The notes beneath the pieces are model-generated. The model worked only from the letters and a program-made list of their open reading frames with translations, ran no database searches and was not told the origin of the DNA. The position numbers were made by a program, and so were the translations under genes. A DNA stretch of 64,000 nucleotides from contig CAMTDV010000022.1 of NCBI GenBank assembly GCA_947069175.1, positions 38,297,027 through 38,361,026 of the forward strand, in the 5' to 3' direction. The DNA is from Scalesia atractyloides. Lineage: Eukaryota; Streptophyta; Magnoliopsida; Asterales; Asteraceae. This document shows, piece after piece, positions 32,710-45,409 of this stretch. Numbering within the stretch: position 1 is the first letter of the stretch; every line of letters begins with the position of its first letter.

Positions 32710-33584
32710 GGGGCGTTTGGTTCGCAGAATGTTTTAAGGGAATTGGAATGTTGTAATGTAATTGGAATTTAAGGGAATTAGAATTAATTCCATCAACAAA
32801 TTATATTTTGTTTGGTTTGTAAATTATAAATGGAATTGGAATGTTTTAAAGAATAAAAAGACAAAACTACTCTTTCCAACTCCCAACCCTAATCTCTCTC
32901 AAGTCTTCATCTTTGTACTTCCTAGACTCATAAGTCTGCAACTAATTTAGGGTTCATGCCATCATATAGATATGTGATTGAAGACTATTACTTTTAGTAA
33001 GTTACATGATTCATGATAAATCTTTGTGAAGTAATTCCTTCCACGAATGTCAGGCTAGCACCCATTAGGCTTTCTAATAGAATTTGTTGTTCCTCAGTTC
33101 AATCAAGTTCGCAAGGCCAAATCAAAGCATGTTTTGTAATTGAATTTGTTCTGCCCAGTATTTTATTATTTTTTGTAATCATCACATTGATCCTAGTTTT
33201 TTTTCATAGCTAAGATTTTGTTTTTATAAATTATCAACTTCGTTTTGTAATGAATTAGATATACTCTGTTATTTCTATCTTGTAAATGTTGAAAACATTT
33301 ATATTGTTCTTCTTCATCATGAGGCAAAATATGGTAATTAAGATTAACAAGTAAAGAACGTGGGTGATGAATGAAAAAGATGGGGGTATGTATGTAATCC
33401 TTACACATTCCATTAGAAAATATAAAATTCCATCACAGATGAGAAGGAATGTTAAATTCCTTTCAATAAGGGAATTTGGTGGAATATTTTCCAATTCCAT
33501 CTAAACTTAACCAAACAAATTTTATCCATAAAGTTTTCTAATTCCAATCCCAATTTCGTTGGATTTCATGAACCAAACAAGGCC
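32710..33584. mobile_element. Tourist/PIF-Harbinger-like MITE
   Basis: Ends are GGGGCG-TTTGGTTC and, in reverse complement, GGCCTTGTTTGGTTCATG; flanked by TAA at 32707-32709 and 33585-33587, the 3-bp target used by PIF/Harbinger. Both ends contain repeated 'ggaattggaatg' subterminal words in opposite orientation. At 875 bp it is long for a MITE; no transposase remains and the centre may be filler or captured DNA. Confidence 0.82.
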
Positions 33585-33587
33585 TAA

Positions 33588-34246
33588 GAGTTGTAAATGA
33601 ATGTGAGATGAATGAAAATGCATACTAACCACGATATGGACATATTGGCATGAAAGGATAGGAACCACATTAGCATGGACTCAATCATAGAGGATTAATG
33701 GGTCAAGAAGAGGCAAAGAAAGCAAACACGCATACGAACGCTTAAGGTAAGTTATTTCCGACTCACTTCTTAGTATGTAAAGAGATTTTTGGTATGTATG
33801 AATATGGGGAATTATGTAAGAATGTGAAATTAATGGAAATACTAGCGGGTCAAAAGTAGTTAACAATGTCAGAAACAACTTGGTAAAATCAAGCGGGTTA
33901 AAATTTAGAAAGTAAAAGTGTAGGATTTGGTTTTGGGGACATGGGGTTAAGTGTTAGAATGATTTGGGGTCTTGGATTTTACGATATGGGAAGTTAAGAA
34001 TGCGGGAATAGGGGTCAAAACGACGAAAAAGAATGAATTTCGGGCGCCGATGTTGCAGGCGGCATCACCCACGTTAGTTGTAGCTGGCCGACGCTAAGAC
34101 ATGTTGTCTACGAGCCTGTCGACGCCAGCAACCCCCCGTTCATTCTTTTTCTTTGATTCCAGACCCCATAGACCTATACCCTAGGCCCATTAAACTTCCA
34201 TAATATACCCCAACCTTACCAAATAGTTTTATGATGTATAGGTGAG
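33588..34246. other. Noncoding stretch
   Basis: No ORF with content. 34050-34125 holds GC-rich words (gggcgccgatg, gccgacgc, gtcgacgcc) unlike the AT-rich surroundings, resembling LTR U3 palindrome clusters, but no LTR border is visible. Confidence 0.35.
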
Positions 34247-35417
34247 TATAGAACTCGTTTTTAAGCTCCCAAAAATATATCCCAAACTCATTAAAGAGTG
34301 TTTATGAGGTGCGGGTAAGAGGGGAACGTGTATACAAGTATGAGTGGGAACGAAATAAGTATGTAAGCATGTATGTATGTTTTTAATTGCATGATAGTAT
34401 GTGAAACCCATAAGTAAGCATGGATAGAAATGAGTATGCACATAGGTTTGTATGTATGAGACTTATATGTATGGATATGTTTGTGACTAAGATTTATTAG
34501 TATGAATATGTGAGAATGTAAGTTATATGTAAGAGTTTGGATAGGGAGGTATGTAAATATGAAGTGGGATTTATTACACACGAAAGAATAGGGCTTGTAT
34601 ATATGTATTCATGGCTTTAATGCGTTTGAGTATTAACGTTGCTAACTGTGTTGTCGTGAGAATGAAATGAAAGTGCAGGTATATTATTGTTGGCTTTATG
34701 AAGATTTGATGTTGGGATGCAAGATTGTACTCGGATAGATAACCGAGAGGATTAGCATAAGTAGAAAGAATGCGACATGGTAGTTTAATTACGTGTGTTC
34801 AGATTTTGTATTACGTCACCAAGTACCACTGATATGGATGTATGTGGTGATTGCAAGTTACACGAAATTATTATCATTATGGAGCGAAAAGGGTTGAAGA
34901 TCGAGCCATGTCATGGATTGTACGGGAGCGTGTAGTCACATAGTTTAGTAAATGTTGGTCATATTTTATTCGCAAATGAGGATGAAGAATGTATTTATTG
35001 TAAAAGAGTCAATTAAAAGGATTTACAAGTATGATAGAATGTTTATAATGAAAGAATTTTTAAAGTTTGTCTTTCCACTTCATATAGAACTCGTTTTTAA
35101 GCTCCAAAAATATATGCCAAACTCACTAAAGAGTGTTTATGAGGTGTGGGTAGAGGGGAACGTATGCAAGTATGAGTGGGAATGTATTAAGTATTTAAGC
35201 ATGTATGTACGTTTTTAATTGCATGATAGTATGTGAAACCCATAAGTAAGCATAGATAGAAATGAGTATGCACGTAGGTTTGTATGTATGAGACTTATAT
35301 GTATGGATATGTTTGTGACTAAGATTTGTTAGTATGAATATGTGAGAATGTAAGTTATATGTAGGAGTTCGGATATGGAGGTATGTAAATATGAATGGAA
35401 TTTATTATACACGAAAG

Positions 35418-35874
35418 TGTTGGTGCATAATGTCTATTACCTACGTCTAGGATATGTTGATTTTGTATATATGGCTTAGAACGACAATTTGTTTATGTTA
35501 ATGTATATGTTATTTGTTTAGAACATGACTCGTACGAGTGAGTCACATGACTCGTACGAGTGACCCTTTTTTTCACTCGTACGAGGCAACCACTCGCACG
35601 AGTCACACACTCTGTTTCACAGTCTCCTTTGCGAGTCATGTCGACCTATAAATAGAGGTGTGCTGTGTCAGAGTTAGCATCCTGTTGGTATGGCGAAGCC
35701 CTGCTGAACTGTTTACTTGCACTGTACTTTGTTCACGTCTATCAATATATTCAAGGCATTTAAGCAGTAGATCTCGCTTGTTTGTTTGTCAACCTCACTA
35801 ACAATGAATTCCGCCTCTGTTAGTTGAGTTAGATCGGTCTGGTGCTCATCGGAGGAGTCGATCTCCCATTCACA
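35418..35874 (+). mobile_element. Copia-type solo LTR in repeat unit B
   Basis: Starts TGTTGGTGCATAATG and ends CTCCCATTCACA; flanked by GAAAG at 35413-35417 and 35875-35879. TATA (CTATAAATAG) at 35646-35655. Four ACTCGTACGAGT-type words lie upstream of it (35528, 35550, 35575, 35592). The downstream word 'ggcgaagccct' is shared with the copia LTR at 9183. Length 457 bp. Confidence 0.92.
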
Positions 35875-36714
35875 GAAAGAAATAGGGCTTGTATATATGT
35901 TCATGGCTTTAATGTGTGTGAGTATTAACGTTGCTAACCGTGTTGTCGTGAGAATGAAATGAAAGTGCAGGTATATTATTGTTGCCTTTATGAAGATTTG
36001 ATGTTGGGATGCAAGATTGTACTCGGATAGATAACCGAGAGGATTAGCATAAGTGGAAAGAATGCGACATGGTCGTTTAATTATGTGTGTTCAGATTTTG
36101 TATTATGTCACCAAGTACCACTGATATGGATGTATGTGGTGATTGCAAGTTATAGGAAATTATTATCATTATGGAGTGAAAGGGGTTGAAGATCGAGCCA
36201 TGTCATGGATTGTACGGGAGCGTGTAGTCACGTAGTTTAGTAAATGTTGGTCATATTTTATTCGCAAATGAGGATGAAGAATGTATTTATTGTAAAAGAG
36301 TCAATTAAAAGGATTTACAAGTATGATAGAATGTTTATAATGAAAGAATTTTTAAAGTTTGTCTTTCCACTTCATATAGAACTCGTTTTTAAGCTCCAAA
36401 AATATATCCCAAACTCATTAAAGAGTGTTTATGAGGTGCGGGTAAGAGGGGAACGTGTATGCAAGTATGAGTGGGAACGTATTAAGTATGTATGCATGTA
36501 TGTATGTTTTTAATTGCATGATAGTATGTGAAACCCATAAGTAAGCATGGATAGAAATGAGTATGCACGTAGGTTTGTATGTATGAGACTTATATGTATG
36601 GATATGTTTGTGACTAAGATTTGTCAGTATGAATATGTGAGAATGTAAGTTATACGTAAGAGTTTGGATATGGAGGGTATGTAAATATGAAGTGGGATTT
36701 ATTATACATGAAAA

Positions 36715-37146
36715 TGTTGGTGCATAATGTCTATTACCTACGTCTAGGATATGTTGATTTTGTATATAGGGCTTAGAACAACAATCTGTTTATGTTAATG
36801 TTTATGTTATTTGTTTAGAACATGACTCGTACGAGTGACTCTTTGTCACTCGTACGAGGCAACCACTCGCACGAGTCACACACTTTGTTTCACAGTCTCC
36901 TTTGCGAGTCATGTCGACCTATAAATAGAGGTGTGTTGTGTCAGAGTTAGCATCCTGTTGGTGTGGCGAAGCCCTGCTGAACTGTTTACTTGCACTGTAC
37001 TTTGTTCACGTCTATCAATATATTCAAGGCATTTAAGCAGTAGATCTCGCTTGTTTGTTTGTCAACCTCACTAACAATGAATTCCACCTCTGTTAGTTGA
37101 GTTAGATCGGTCTGGTGCTCATCGGAGGAGTCGATCCCCATTCACA
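36715..37146 (+). mobile_element. Copia-type solo LTR in repeat unit C
   Basis: Same LTR as 35418-35874, 432 bp, flanked by GAAAA (36710-36714) and GAAAG (37147-37151), i.e. one mutation in the left target copy. It lacks about 22 bp of the palindrome cluster, having two full ACTCGTACGAG words where unit B has three. Confidence 0.92.
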
Positions 37147-37645
37147 GAAAGAATAGGGCTTGTATATATGTATTCATGGCTTTAATGCGTGTGAGTATTA
37201 ACGTTGCTAACCGTGTTGTCGTGAGAATGAAATGAAAGTGCAGGTATATTATTGTTGGCTTTATGAAGATTTGATGCTGGGATGCAAGATTGTACTCGGA
37301 TAGATAACCGAGAGGATTAGCATAAGTAGAAAGAATGCGACATGGTCGTTTAATTAAGTGTGTTCAGATTTTGTATTAACTCACCAAGTACCACTGATAT
37401 GGATGTATGTGGTGATTGCAAGTTACAGGAAATTATTATCATTATGGAGTGAAAGGGGTTGAAGATCGAGCCATGTCATGGATTGTACAGGAGCATGTAG
37501 TCACGTAGTTTAGTTGATGTTTGTCATATTTTATTCGCAAATGAGGATGAAGAATGTATTTATTGTAAAAGAGTCAATTAAAAGGATTTACAAGTATGAT
37601 AGAATGTTTATAATGAAAGAATTTTTAAAGTTCGTCTTTCCACTG

Positions 37646-38881
37646 CATTCGTTTGGTGCTTACGCATTAAGGTCTTACATGGTGGTGACTACGGTGATGG
37701 TTCTTGATGGTGGTGATGAAAGTTAGGATTATTAAAATCCAATAACTATGTTTGTGCCACATAAGCAACCACATTAGCCAACTAGGTTTGTGTCACATAA
37801 GCGGTCACGCCAGCAAAAAACTAAATGGGTATAACCCAGTTAGAAAAGGATCGATGGGGCCAAATTTCTTACAAGTTGGGATTGTCAGAGGGAATTTTTT
37901 AAGTTGAGATTAATGCCGACCAATGGGTGAAAGTTATGATTATTCAAATCCAATAACCCCATTAAAAAGTAAAAACCCCACTTTGTTAATTACATTAAGC
38001 AAAACAATAATTATGCTGCAAACCCTAGTTTAGTTATTACATGTGTATAACATCTATATATATATTATTGGCACACAAAAAAGATAATTTTTATTCTAAT
38101 CACTTTTACAGTTATGTAACACAAGTGAATAACAAAAAAAAACCTCTAATGGCTTTTAACACATTCACTAGTAATAACGGTGATAGAAAGGAGATACCCA
38201 TGAACACAGAGGAAGAATAGACACGAGCTCATGACTCTTCCGCAATCTGAGTTGCATGATAAAGCTCAGCGAAATATCAACTAACGTATCGCTCGAAAAA
38301 AGGAGAGCCATGATAAGCTTTTCGCAAAGATGGACGCCAAACGCAATGGGCTTTATGTGATTTGGGTTCTCGTTTGATGCTTTGTATTTCGTTGAAATTT
38401 ATAGTTTTATTCTGTTTTAGAGTTCATTTAGGTTATGTTGTTTGTCTTTAACAAGAAAAATGATGGTTGCAATGGTGAAGCACAACGTTAATGTTGATGA
38501 CACTGGTGGTGACTCGATTTTAGATAATGTTGTTGGTAATGATAGTGATAGTGGTAGTGGTAATGATGAACATAATAATAGTAATAGGATTAAAAGTAAT
38601 GGGAGAAATTTTTTAGCTTACTAATAACACATTTATACAATGTGAAAAAATCCATAATTATATAACTACGCACATTATAACCAATATACTATCCAAATAA
38701 AAAACAAGTGTTATGTATTATTAGATAAGATACACATTCAATAAAAGTTTACATAATTGCGCTTAAAAAATGTCCATAACGAAAGCGAAAAAAAATTTTA
38801 AAAATAAAATGTTTATCTTGCACGAATAAAAGGCAAAGATATAAATTGGCAATTATAACACTACCGCCCTGTCCAATTTTA
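37646..38881. other. Noncoding stretch
   Basis: No supported gene. A 60-codon Asp/Asn/Ser-rich frame at 38442-38624 is low complexity. Two 'gtgccacataagc' repeats near 37755 and 37790. Confidence 0.4.
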
Positions 38882-39250
38882 GAGGCTTTTTGGGTTGCTT
38901 ATTTAATTCTGAGAGTGGTTTTTTTTGTCAAAAGTGCTTATTAACTTATTATTTTTTCAAAAGTTGTTTTAAAAAAAATTGATTGGATTAGTTTGTGGTG
39001 GGAATTAGTATAATGACCAAAAAGGATATATGATTAGTTTCCATATTTAGTTGCTATTTTAAAGTGTAAGATTAGATTTGCGATTTTATGCTCAAAAAGC
39101 CAAAATACAAGTTTTTGAAAAACAACTTTTTACTCATTTTCAAAAAGTCAAAACAAAAAACACTTTTGTCAATGCTTAACATTTTTTAACCTATTGGCTT
39201 TTCGAAAAAAAAACAATAAATCATTTTTAAACTCAATCCCAAACACCCTC
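38882..39250. mobile_element. Foldback MITE-like element
   Basis: Ends GAGGCTTTTTGGGTTGC and, in reverse complement, GAGGGTGTTTGGGATTG. Inside them are further complementary arms (gtcaaaagtgcttattaac and cacttttgtcaatgcttaac), so most of the 369 bp can fold back. The flanking repeat is TTTA on both sides (38878-38881, 39251-39254). Class uncertain. Confidence 0.6.
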
Positions 39251-40150
39251 TTTAACAATAAATGTTAAGAACCTTTCTTTCTTTCCTTTTTATATTTTCT
39301 TTTCTTATTAGTTTTTAATAAAAAGAGTACATTAAGAGTGTAAATGAATCAAGCTGAGCTTAGGCTCAAGCTCACCAAGATTATAGCTCAAACTCATCTA
39401 ACTTACGAGGGTTTGAGCCCGGCTCGTTTACAAAAGAAACTTATTTTAAAACTTGGGCTTATGCTCGAACTCGCTTAAGTCGTCTTGTTTTGAGGTTTTT
39501 GAACCCAATCCTTTCCGTCACCACATTCATAGCCGACTTTGTTTAAAACCCTAAAACTAATGGCTTCATTTGTTCGTATGATGTAATTGCAGCCAGTAGC
39601 CTTCTCCAAATCCCCAAAATAATACGCAATTAGGGTTCTAAATGTTGTGATTAAACGTTCTATTGATGTTAATGTTGTTCTATCTATCTATGACTGAAGC
39701 GGGTATATGATCAATCTTCAACGTTTACTCATCTGTACTTACGATATTATCCTCAAGATCTAAGCATATGATGAGAACGAAATTGTTGGCCAAATCCTAT
39801 TTTCATCGAAGAAAAAGTCATCGCCTCATTGCTAAGCAGTTGGCATATTAAGCTCCGTAGATTTTGTAAAATCTTTGTGATTCCATTAATCCATATTCAT
39901 TTTCCAGGTAACATGCTTAACAAAGATCTAAACTTATAAATCTTTTTGTTCCTCTTAGATCGAAAAGTCCTTTTATATAACTCGTTTGTTAAAATGTTGT
40001 GAGTTTCTATACTATTATTATTGCCTTTTAATGTCGAATATGTGCGCAATATGTATTCTATAATATATAAGGTTTAAGCTTTTTGTGACCTTTGTGGCCT
40101 AATTGGAAGTTTAATCCATTCTCAAATACCAGTTCATGATCCCTATGTAC
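39251..40150. other. Noncoding stretch
   Basis: No gene. Around 39340-39500 is an AG-CTC-rich stretch (gagcttaggctcaagctca ... ggctcgtt) of a dispersed plant repeat type I have seen in many genomes but cannot name. Confidence 0.35.
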
Positions 40151-40156
40151 CTGGAA

Positions 40157-40740
40157 GATAAAACCTGCTCGATATGCCGTAAAGCTTGTATGGATAAATA
40201 CGAAGATCATGCAGTTCATTGTAAAGAGCTTTCTCAAATATCGACATGACTAGGTGCAGGATGTTTTGTGGGACATCCTAAGAAGAGTTGGGATTTTTGC
40301 TAAGAAAAAGGCCCTTGTGAATTTCCTCACGGGCCCTATGGAAGGGAAATCTACTATGCGACCTGCGAATCTGCTCGTCTTTGGCTGGGCTGGGGGAAAC
40401 ATGCTTGTGTGGGGTTTCCCCTTTGGTTGGTTTAAGGGAAAACGGTGTTTGTAGCTGGACAAGCAGCAAAAAAGGCAGAATCAAAGAAAGTGGATAAGCA
40501 CGCTAAAGTTTGCGCAGAGAACCAGCATGTCTTTGTCCCTTTTGTCTTTGATACATTTGGCTCCCTAGCGCCAAAAGCTATCTACTTTTTAACCAGGGTC
40601 CAACAAGTCATCCACATCAATTGTTCAACCCTAGGGGGGCAGGGTTTGTCTTTAGAAGGTTAGCGTTTGCAATTCAGAAAGGGGTGGCGGCACAGCTTGT
40701 TGCCCGTCTACCTTCTGTTTTGATGTCACTTGGCAAGTTT
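40157..40740 (+). pseudogene. Remnant of the C-terminal part of a reverse-transcriptase-type protein
   Basis: Read with two or three frame changes it gives a CxxC...H....C zinc motif (CSICRKACMDKYEDHAVHC, about 40163-40221), then 'VQDVLWDILRRVGIFAKKKA' and 'STMRPANLLVFGWAGGKHACV' (about 40345-40400). It continues 'VAGQAAKKAESKKVDKHAKV' and 'CAENQHVFVPFVFDTFGSLA' (about 40450-40570) and ends 'FAIQKGVAAQLVARLPSVLM' near 40725. I recall the same block order (C-x-C ... DHAVxC, then RPAD-x-L ... W-x-GG, then FxxxTFG-L) at the C-terminus of plant proteins annotated as reverse-transcriptase-related; the RPAD part looks like a restriction-type nuclease fold. Here the Asp of RPAD is Asn. In-frame stops and shifts make it a pseudogene. 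Confidence 0.55.
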
Positions 40741-42925
40741 TTTGGTGAAATTATAACTTATCGACTGATAATGTGAAAATTAATTTTTATGTTTGACTTT
40801 TGTTTTGATGAATATGCCTATTAATTTTTAGGAACACTGAATCTGGAAAAATAATAAAAACTATTGTATGATATTTCAAGTTAAAGAGGGCCAAAAGGAT
40901 TTTTGATCCAAAACATGTCATTATTTTTAAGCCTGTAACTTTTCTTGATATAAATCTTGCATATCTCTGAAGCTAAACTTCTTGGTTCGATTACCTTTAC
41001 AAACTCTTCTTTACATTATTTGATACGATTGTTTAGTATTTATTGTTCTAATCGATTTTGTTAACTTTGATGTTTGCCGTAAATAAGAGATCGGGCCTCA
41101 TAGAATTGTTCTATTGTTTGTTTTTAACTGGTCGAGAATCAACCATACTAGAGTTGTTGCATCATTCTCGCCATTTCAAGTTATGCATATTAGGGTCAAT
41201 CGCAACAACAGACATCATGTTTTCCATTGTATATAATGTAGTTTTACTCTTACCACTTAATGGAACGTCATGTACTGGGTCAGTATATCTATACCAACAT
41301 TTAGATGCAACTATATGTTCAATGTTTGCACCAAATGCTACAAACTTTCACCTTTTAAGCACCTGATGGCTGATGTAACATAATAACATTTTACATTGAT
41401 TGGTAAAAATGAAGGTATGTCACCTATAATGGCAAAAGAAAAAACTGTAAACCATATTCCCATTGGTTGCTTCCAATAAACTGGTATACATAAATTTAGT
41501 GTATATGCTGGATCTGAAAAGGATTTAGTGCAAGAGTACTCAATTTTTATTCTAGATTTAGTTTAAATTTTGTTTGGCAAAAGTGGAAGCAACTAAACAG
41601 AATACAGTTCTTATGCCGCATAGCGAATAACAAAATAATTCATCTACTACACATCTATGTTGTCAAAAGCGAACTAGGCTCAAAAGCGCATCGCAGGGAT
41701 AACACCTCACCTGTCCAGGCGTAGTTTTAGGCTATCAGGCACATTTCCGGCCAAAAATCATGTGGACCAATTTGAACATGTCTTAAAAACAATTAAATAA
41801 TCAAGGAATCAACACAAAACAACCAAACTAACCCCTGAACAAGCGTAAAAGATGTCTAGAACCCTTAAAAATGGTATTTTTATACCATGAGCGTCGCTTA
41901 GAAAAGTCTGGCTTTTTGGGACTTGAACTACGTTCCAGGCAAGACCAAAATGGGCAATTTTCAGTGTGATTTAATAATCATACGAATCAAAATGGGTATT
42001 TTTGGGACGGGTCAAAACGGGTTGGGTTGGTTGACTGTGCCGAGTATGCCCCTAGGGTTGACTAACACTACTATCAACGAAGTATGTTTTCATGTTATGT
42101 TTATGATTTTTAGTTTAAAGCTGTCTGAGGCTTTTGAATGATGATACTTGGGCTTCAATTTTTTTTCTTTCTATTAGGTTTATTGATGATCATCACTTTA
42201 TGCTTCATGAGAATCTTTCAATCTTCAAAATTTTCAAATTTTGTACAAATTTTGAGTTTGTAAGTATGACAATGCTGTCATCTATTACACTTTGGTTTTT
42301 GTCATTTAAATTACCCTAGGCTTTTCAGTCATTCAGCGTGATTTGATACATCTTATGGGTTTAAATGAGTAATTTCGGTACAGGTCAAAACAGGTAGGGT
42401 TGGTTGAATGCACTGGGTACGCCCCCTATGGTTCACCAACAGTACTGTTAATCGGCCATGCATTTTTTGTCATTTAAAATGCAATTTGCTTTTCATAATA
42501 TGATTATATTTTGTTCTTAATGATGTTTGAGTCTTCTATATGTCACTGGTAAATGTCTAGGTCGATCTAAAAAAGTTTGAAGATGAGTAAAGTTATAGTA
42601 ATTAGTCTAAATAGATTGATATGATAATTAGTCTAAATGCTTATTCACATGTAATTTTATGACTAAAGAGGTATTTTTAATGGTTTCGTTTATGCATCAT
42701 AACATACTAGAGTTTTATATATTATTCAGGTTTGCGAATGTTTGCAAGTTCTGTTGTTTTTTAGCGAACACACTAGTGTTTCATTTTATTTCGCCACTGG
42801 TAGCATTAGATACTAATAGTTGTCTTTGTTTATGTATGGTTTTTATGCATGATATTAAAGTTGGGTTACTACTTAAAAAGTTAGCTTTTACTAATGTTTG
42901 TATTCTTTTGCTGTTATATTTGTTG
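40741..42925. other. Noncoding stretch with a diverged duplication
   Basis: No supported gene; the 102-codon frame at 41058 has no motif. Two related blocks, 41985-42110 and 42380-42475, share 'gggttggttga', 'gccccctagggtt'-like wording and 'catgttatg', suggesting an old duplication of about 400 bp. 41660-41760 resembles the end of a dispersed plant repeat (caaaagcgcatcgcaggg). Confidence 0.4.
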
Positions 42926-43318
42926 TATGGGTCGTCTTGACCCATTTAAATTGTATTTCAGATATTGTAACCTCATACATAAATTATGTTTGAGTCCGTC
43001 TTGACCATAAAATTGTATTCCGATTACTGTAACATAAGAAAGTGTGTACGGGTCGTTATGACCCATTTTAATTGTATTTTGATTGTTTTAACCTTATAAG
43101 TGTGTATGACGGATTTGACCATTTAGATTGTATTTTTGTTATTATAACCTTATAAAATGTGTACTGGTCGTTTTTGACCCATTTTAAATTGTATTTGGAT
43201 TATTGTAATCTCCTAAAGTGCGTACGGGTCGTCTTGATCCATTTAAACTGTTTTTTGAGTTATTATAACCTCATAAGTGTGTACAGATTGTTATACCCAC
43301 TTAAATTATATTTTTGGT
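42926..43318. repeat. Minisatellite, about six copies of a 60-66 bp unit
   Basis: Units carry 'gtgtacgggtcgttatgaccc', 'atttaaattgtatttt' and 'attattgtaacctcataa'. The GGGTCGTTATGACCC core is an inverted repeat present, with drift, in each unit. Confidence 0.88.
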
Positions 43319-43887
43319 TCTTATATGGAGGGAAAGAATGATTAAAGTTGTTTTATTAATGTTCATGTTTCTCTTTTCACATATTTGGCTTAGTATATAT
43401 TAATTTGTCACCTTTACTCAGATTTTTGCTTCGCTTTGGGACCCAAAATGTTTGAATTGAAGATTTTTGCTTTTTTGCTACAACCTGGAGGTGTCTTTGT
43501 AAGCTGGTAGGTTGTGACACATGTGTGTTAAAAGTTAACTTGACTAACTTTAGTCTTGAACGTTTATATGTCTAGAAAAGTAGCCCGGTCAAGTTAGGTG
43601 TCGGGTCAACAGGTCTTGGGTCAAACATATGATACAAAGGATAGATATCGTTGCTGGTATAGAAGATGTGAAAAGGTTCTATGTTTAGGTATGACTATGT
43701 TTTTTTATATTTGTTGAGCTTTCTATTGCAACTTTAATAGTAAATTAGTTGATAAATTTATGTTTTGTTTTTTTGTGTTGTGTTGTGTATTCATTGATCA
43801 TTTCCTAAACAATTCTAGAAATGGTATTTTTATGGGCAAAAATAACCGGATGGATATCAATATCTGAGATAAGTCCCGTCTCAAAAG
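43319..43887. other. Noncoding stretch
   Basis: AT-rich sequence between the minisatellite and the solo LTR; nothing recognised. Confidence 0.5.
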
Positions 43888-45409
43888 AATTATGTCACAC
43901 CCGAACCGATGGCGGAAACATCGGAGTGAGACGAAATAGATTGCTCAAGGTATCATAACACTATTTGTGACAATATTTAAATCAAAAATTCCTTTCATTT
44001 CATAAATCAAATTGTCAATTACATCATAACAAATTCAAAAAAAAATTATAACATAAAAAGCCTAACATTCTAGGTGCGTTTCTATGTCGTCCCTACTAGA
44101 TTCGTCATATTCAACATCTTTAACTTGCAACATGTTAAAAGCATAGTTCAATACAACAAATATTGGCGATTGCACAAGTTTAAGTACATAGCATAAGTAT
44201 AAAAGTATTTACTCAACTCCACATGGCAATTGTATACAAGGTAAGCTAGCATACAATACTAATTGTCAAACCCAAGTGTCCACAAGAATGAATGTGTCCC
44301 TTGTCACACGAAGTAACGAGACTAAAGTATGAATTAAGAATGAATCAGCTTAAAGCTTAACAATACCCCGACGGGCGGTGTGCTACTCCTATAGCGCTAT
44401 ATATGTTAAGTTGGGGCTAGCCAAGTTAATGACAAAAGCATGTATGAATCTTGCATTAACCTAAGCATAACAATAAGCATGTATAACGGATTGAGTGTAT
44501 AAAGCATGTAGTGTGTGTATTCGTGTATTTTGTAAGTTTAACATGTTACAACCCAAATTGTGTAAAAGGAGAAAGGGTCAAGTGTACTCACGGTTTTGCA
44601 AGCTTCCACTTGGTAATTTCCGTGAAGAGTTTGGAGAGTTGGAGGATCACCGAGTTATCCTACAAAAGGAAAACATGAGTTGGTAAGTATGCGGATGATA
44701 ACGGATGATTTAGGAATTTAAATACACCACGTATGTATACGAGAAAACAACCACCTAGACTTAATGCTCGTTTTGACACTATGATGCCCATTCGGGTTGA
44801 TCTGTTTTCATGGGTTAAGGTACCCATTAGAATCGTAACGAGAAATTAAGTACTTATGTGATGTAACCTAGTAACATGACGAACAATCATTCAATTATCA
44901 TCAAGGGTTTGGTTAGTGTATATATATAATATTATAGTATACATAATAAGTAGATCATAAATATCATGGAAGTTCATAGAAGTCATGCATGGATGTAGGA
45001 AGATAACATTCCTTTAACCTCTTTCGTATAGTTCACTAATGCATAAGTTGTCACAAGGACAACAAGGATGGTCATGAATAAGTTAAAATGAAAATAAAAG
45101 TTGTAACATAACCAAAATCATCAAGTGAGGTGGTGGATTGAATGTAGGATAGCCAAGGCTTTCAAGTAATCACACACTACCAACTCAAGTCTTGTTTCAA
45201 GAACAAGCTTGGAAGGATACTGTAACATCCGTCAAAAACGGATTTACCAAACCCGCTCCGTTTAGCAACCGAACAGTCAGTCAAAATTTTCGTTGCGAAT
45301 TAAATGCCCAAAATATTTTTAAACGATCCGTAATCAATTATTATACGCGAACATATATTTAGTTTTTGAAAAACTGTCAAAAAACGCAAAATAAAAATGA
45401 TTTGTTTCA

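Larger units (their letters stand above)
34247..37645 (+). repeat. Three-copy tandem repeat, last two copies enlarged by a solo LTR
   Basis: Units start 'tatagaactcgttttt' and end 'gtctttccact': A 34247-35082 (about 836 bp), B 35083-36374 (about 1,292 bp) and C 36375 to about 37645 (about 1,271 bp). The extra length in B and C is one copia-type solo LTR at the same position. Shared landmarks include 'gatgcaagattgtactcgg' and 'atttattgtaaaagagtc' in all three. A short ORF (MLVIFYSQMRMKNVFIVKES...) recurs in each unit (34952, 36244, 37514) but its end differs; I see no protein family and treat it as repeat-derived. Confidence 0.92.

Noticed and set aside
34952..35218. Conserved ORF repeated at 36244 and 37514
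   Set aside because: Conservation is that of the whole tandem unit, not of the frame; the C-termini differ and no family is recognised.
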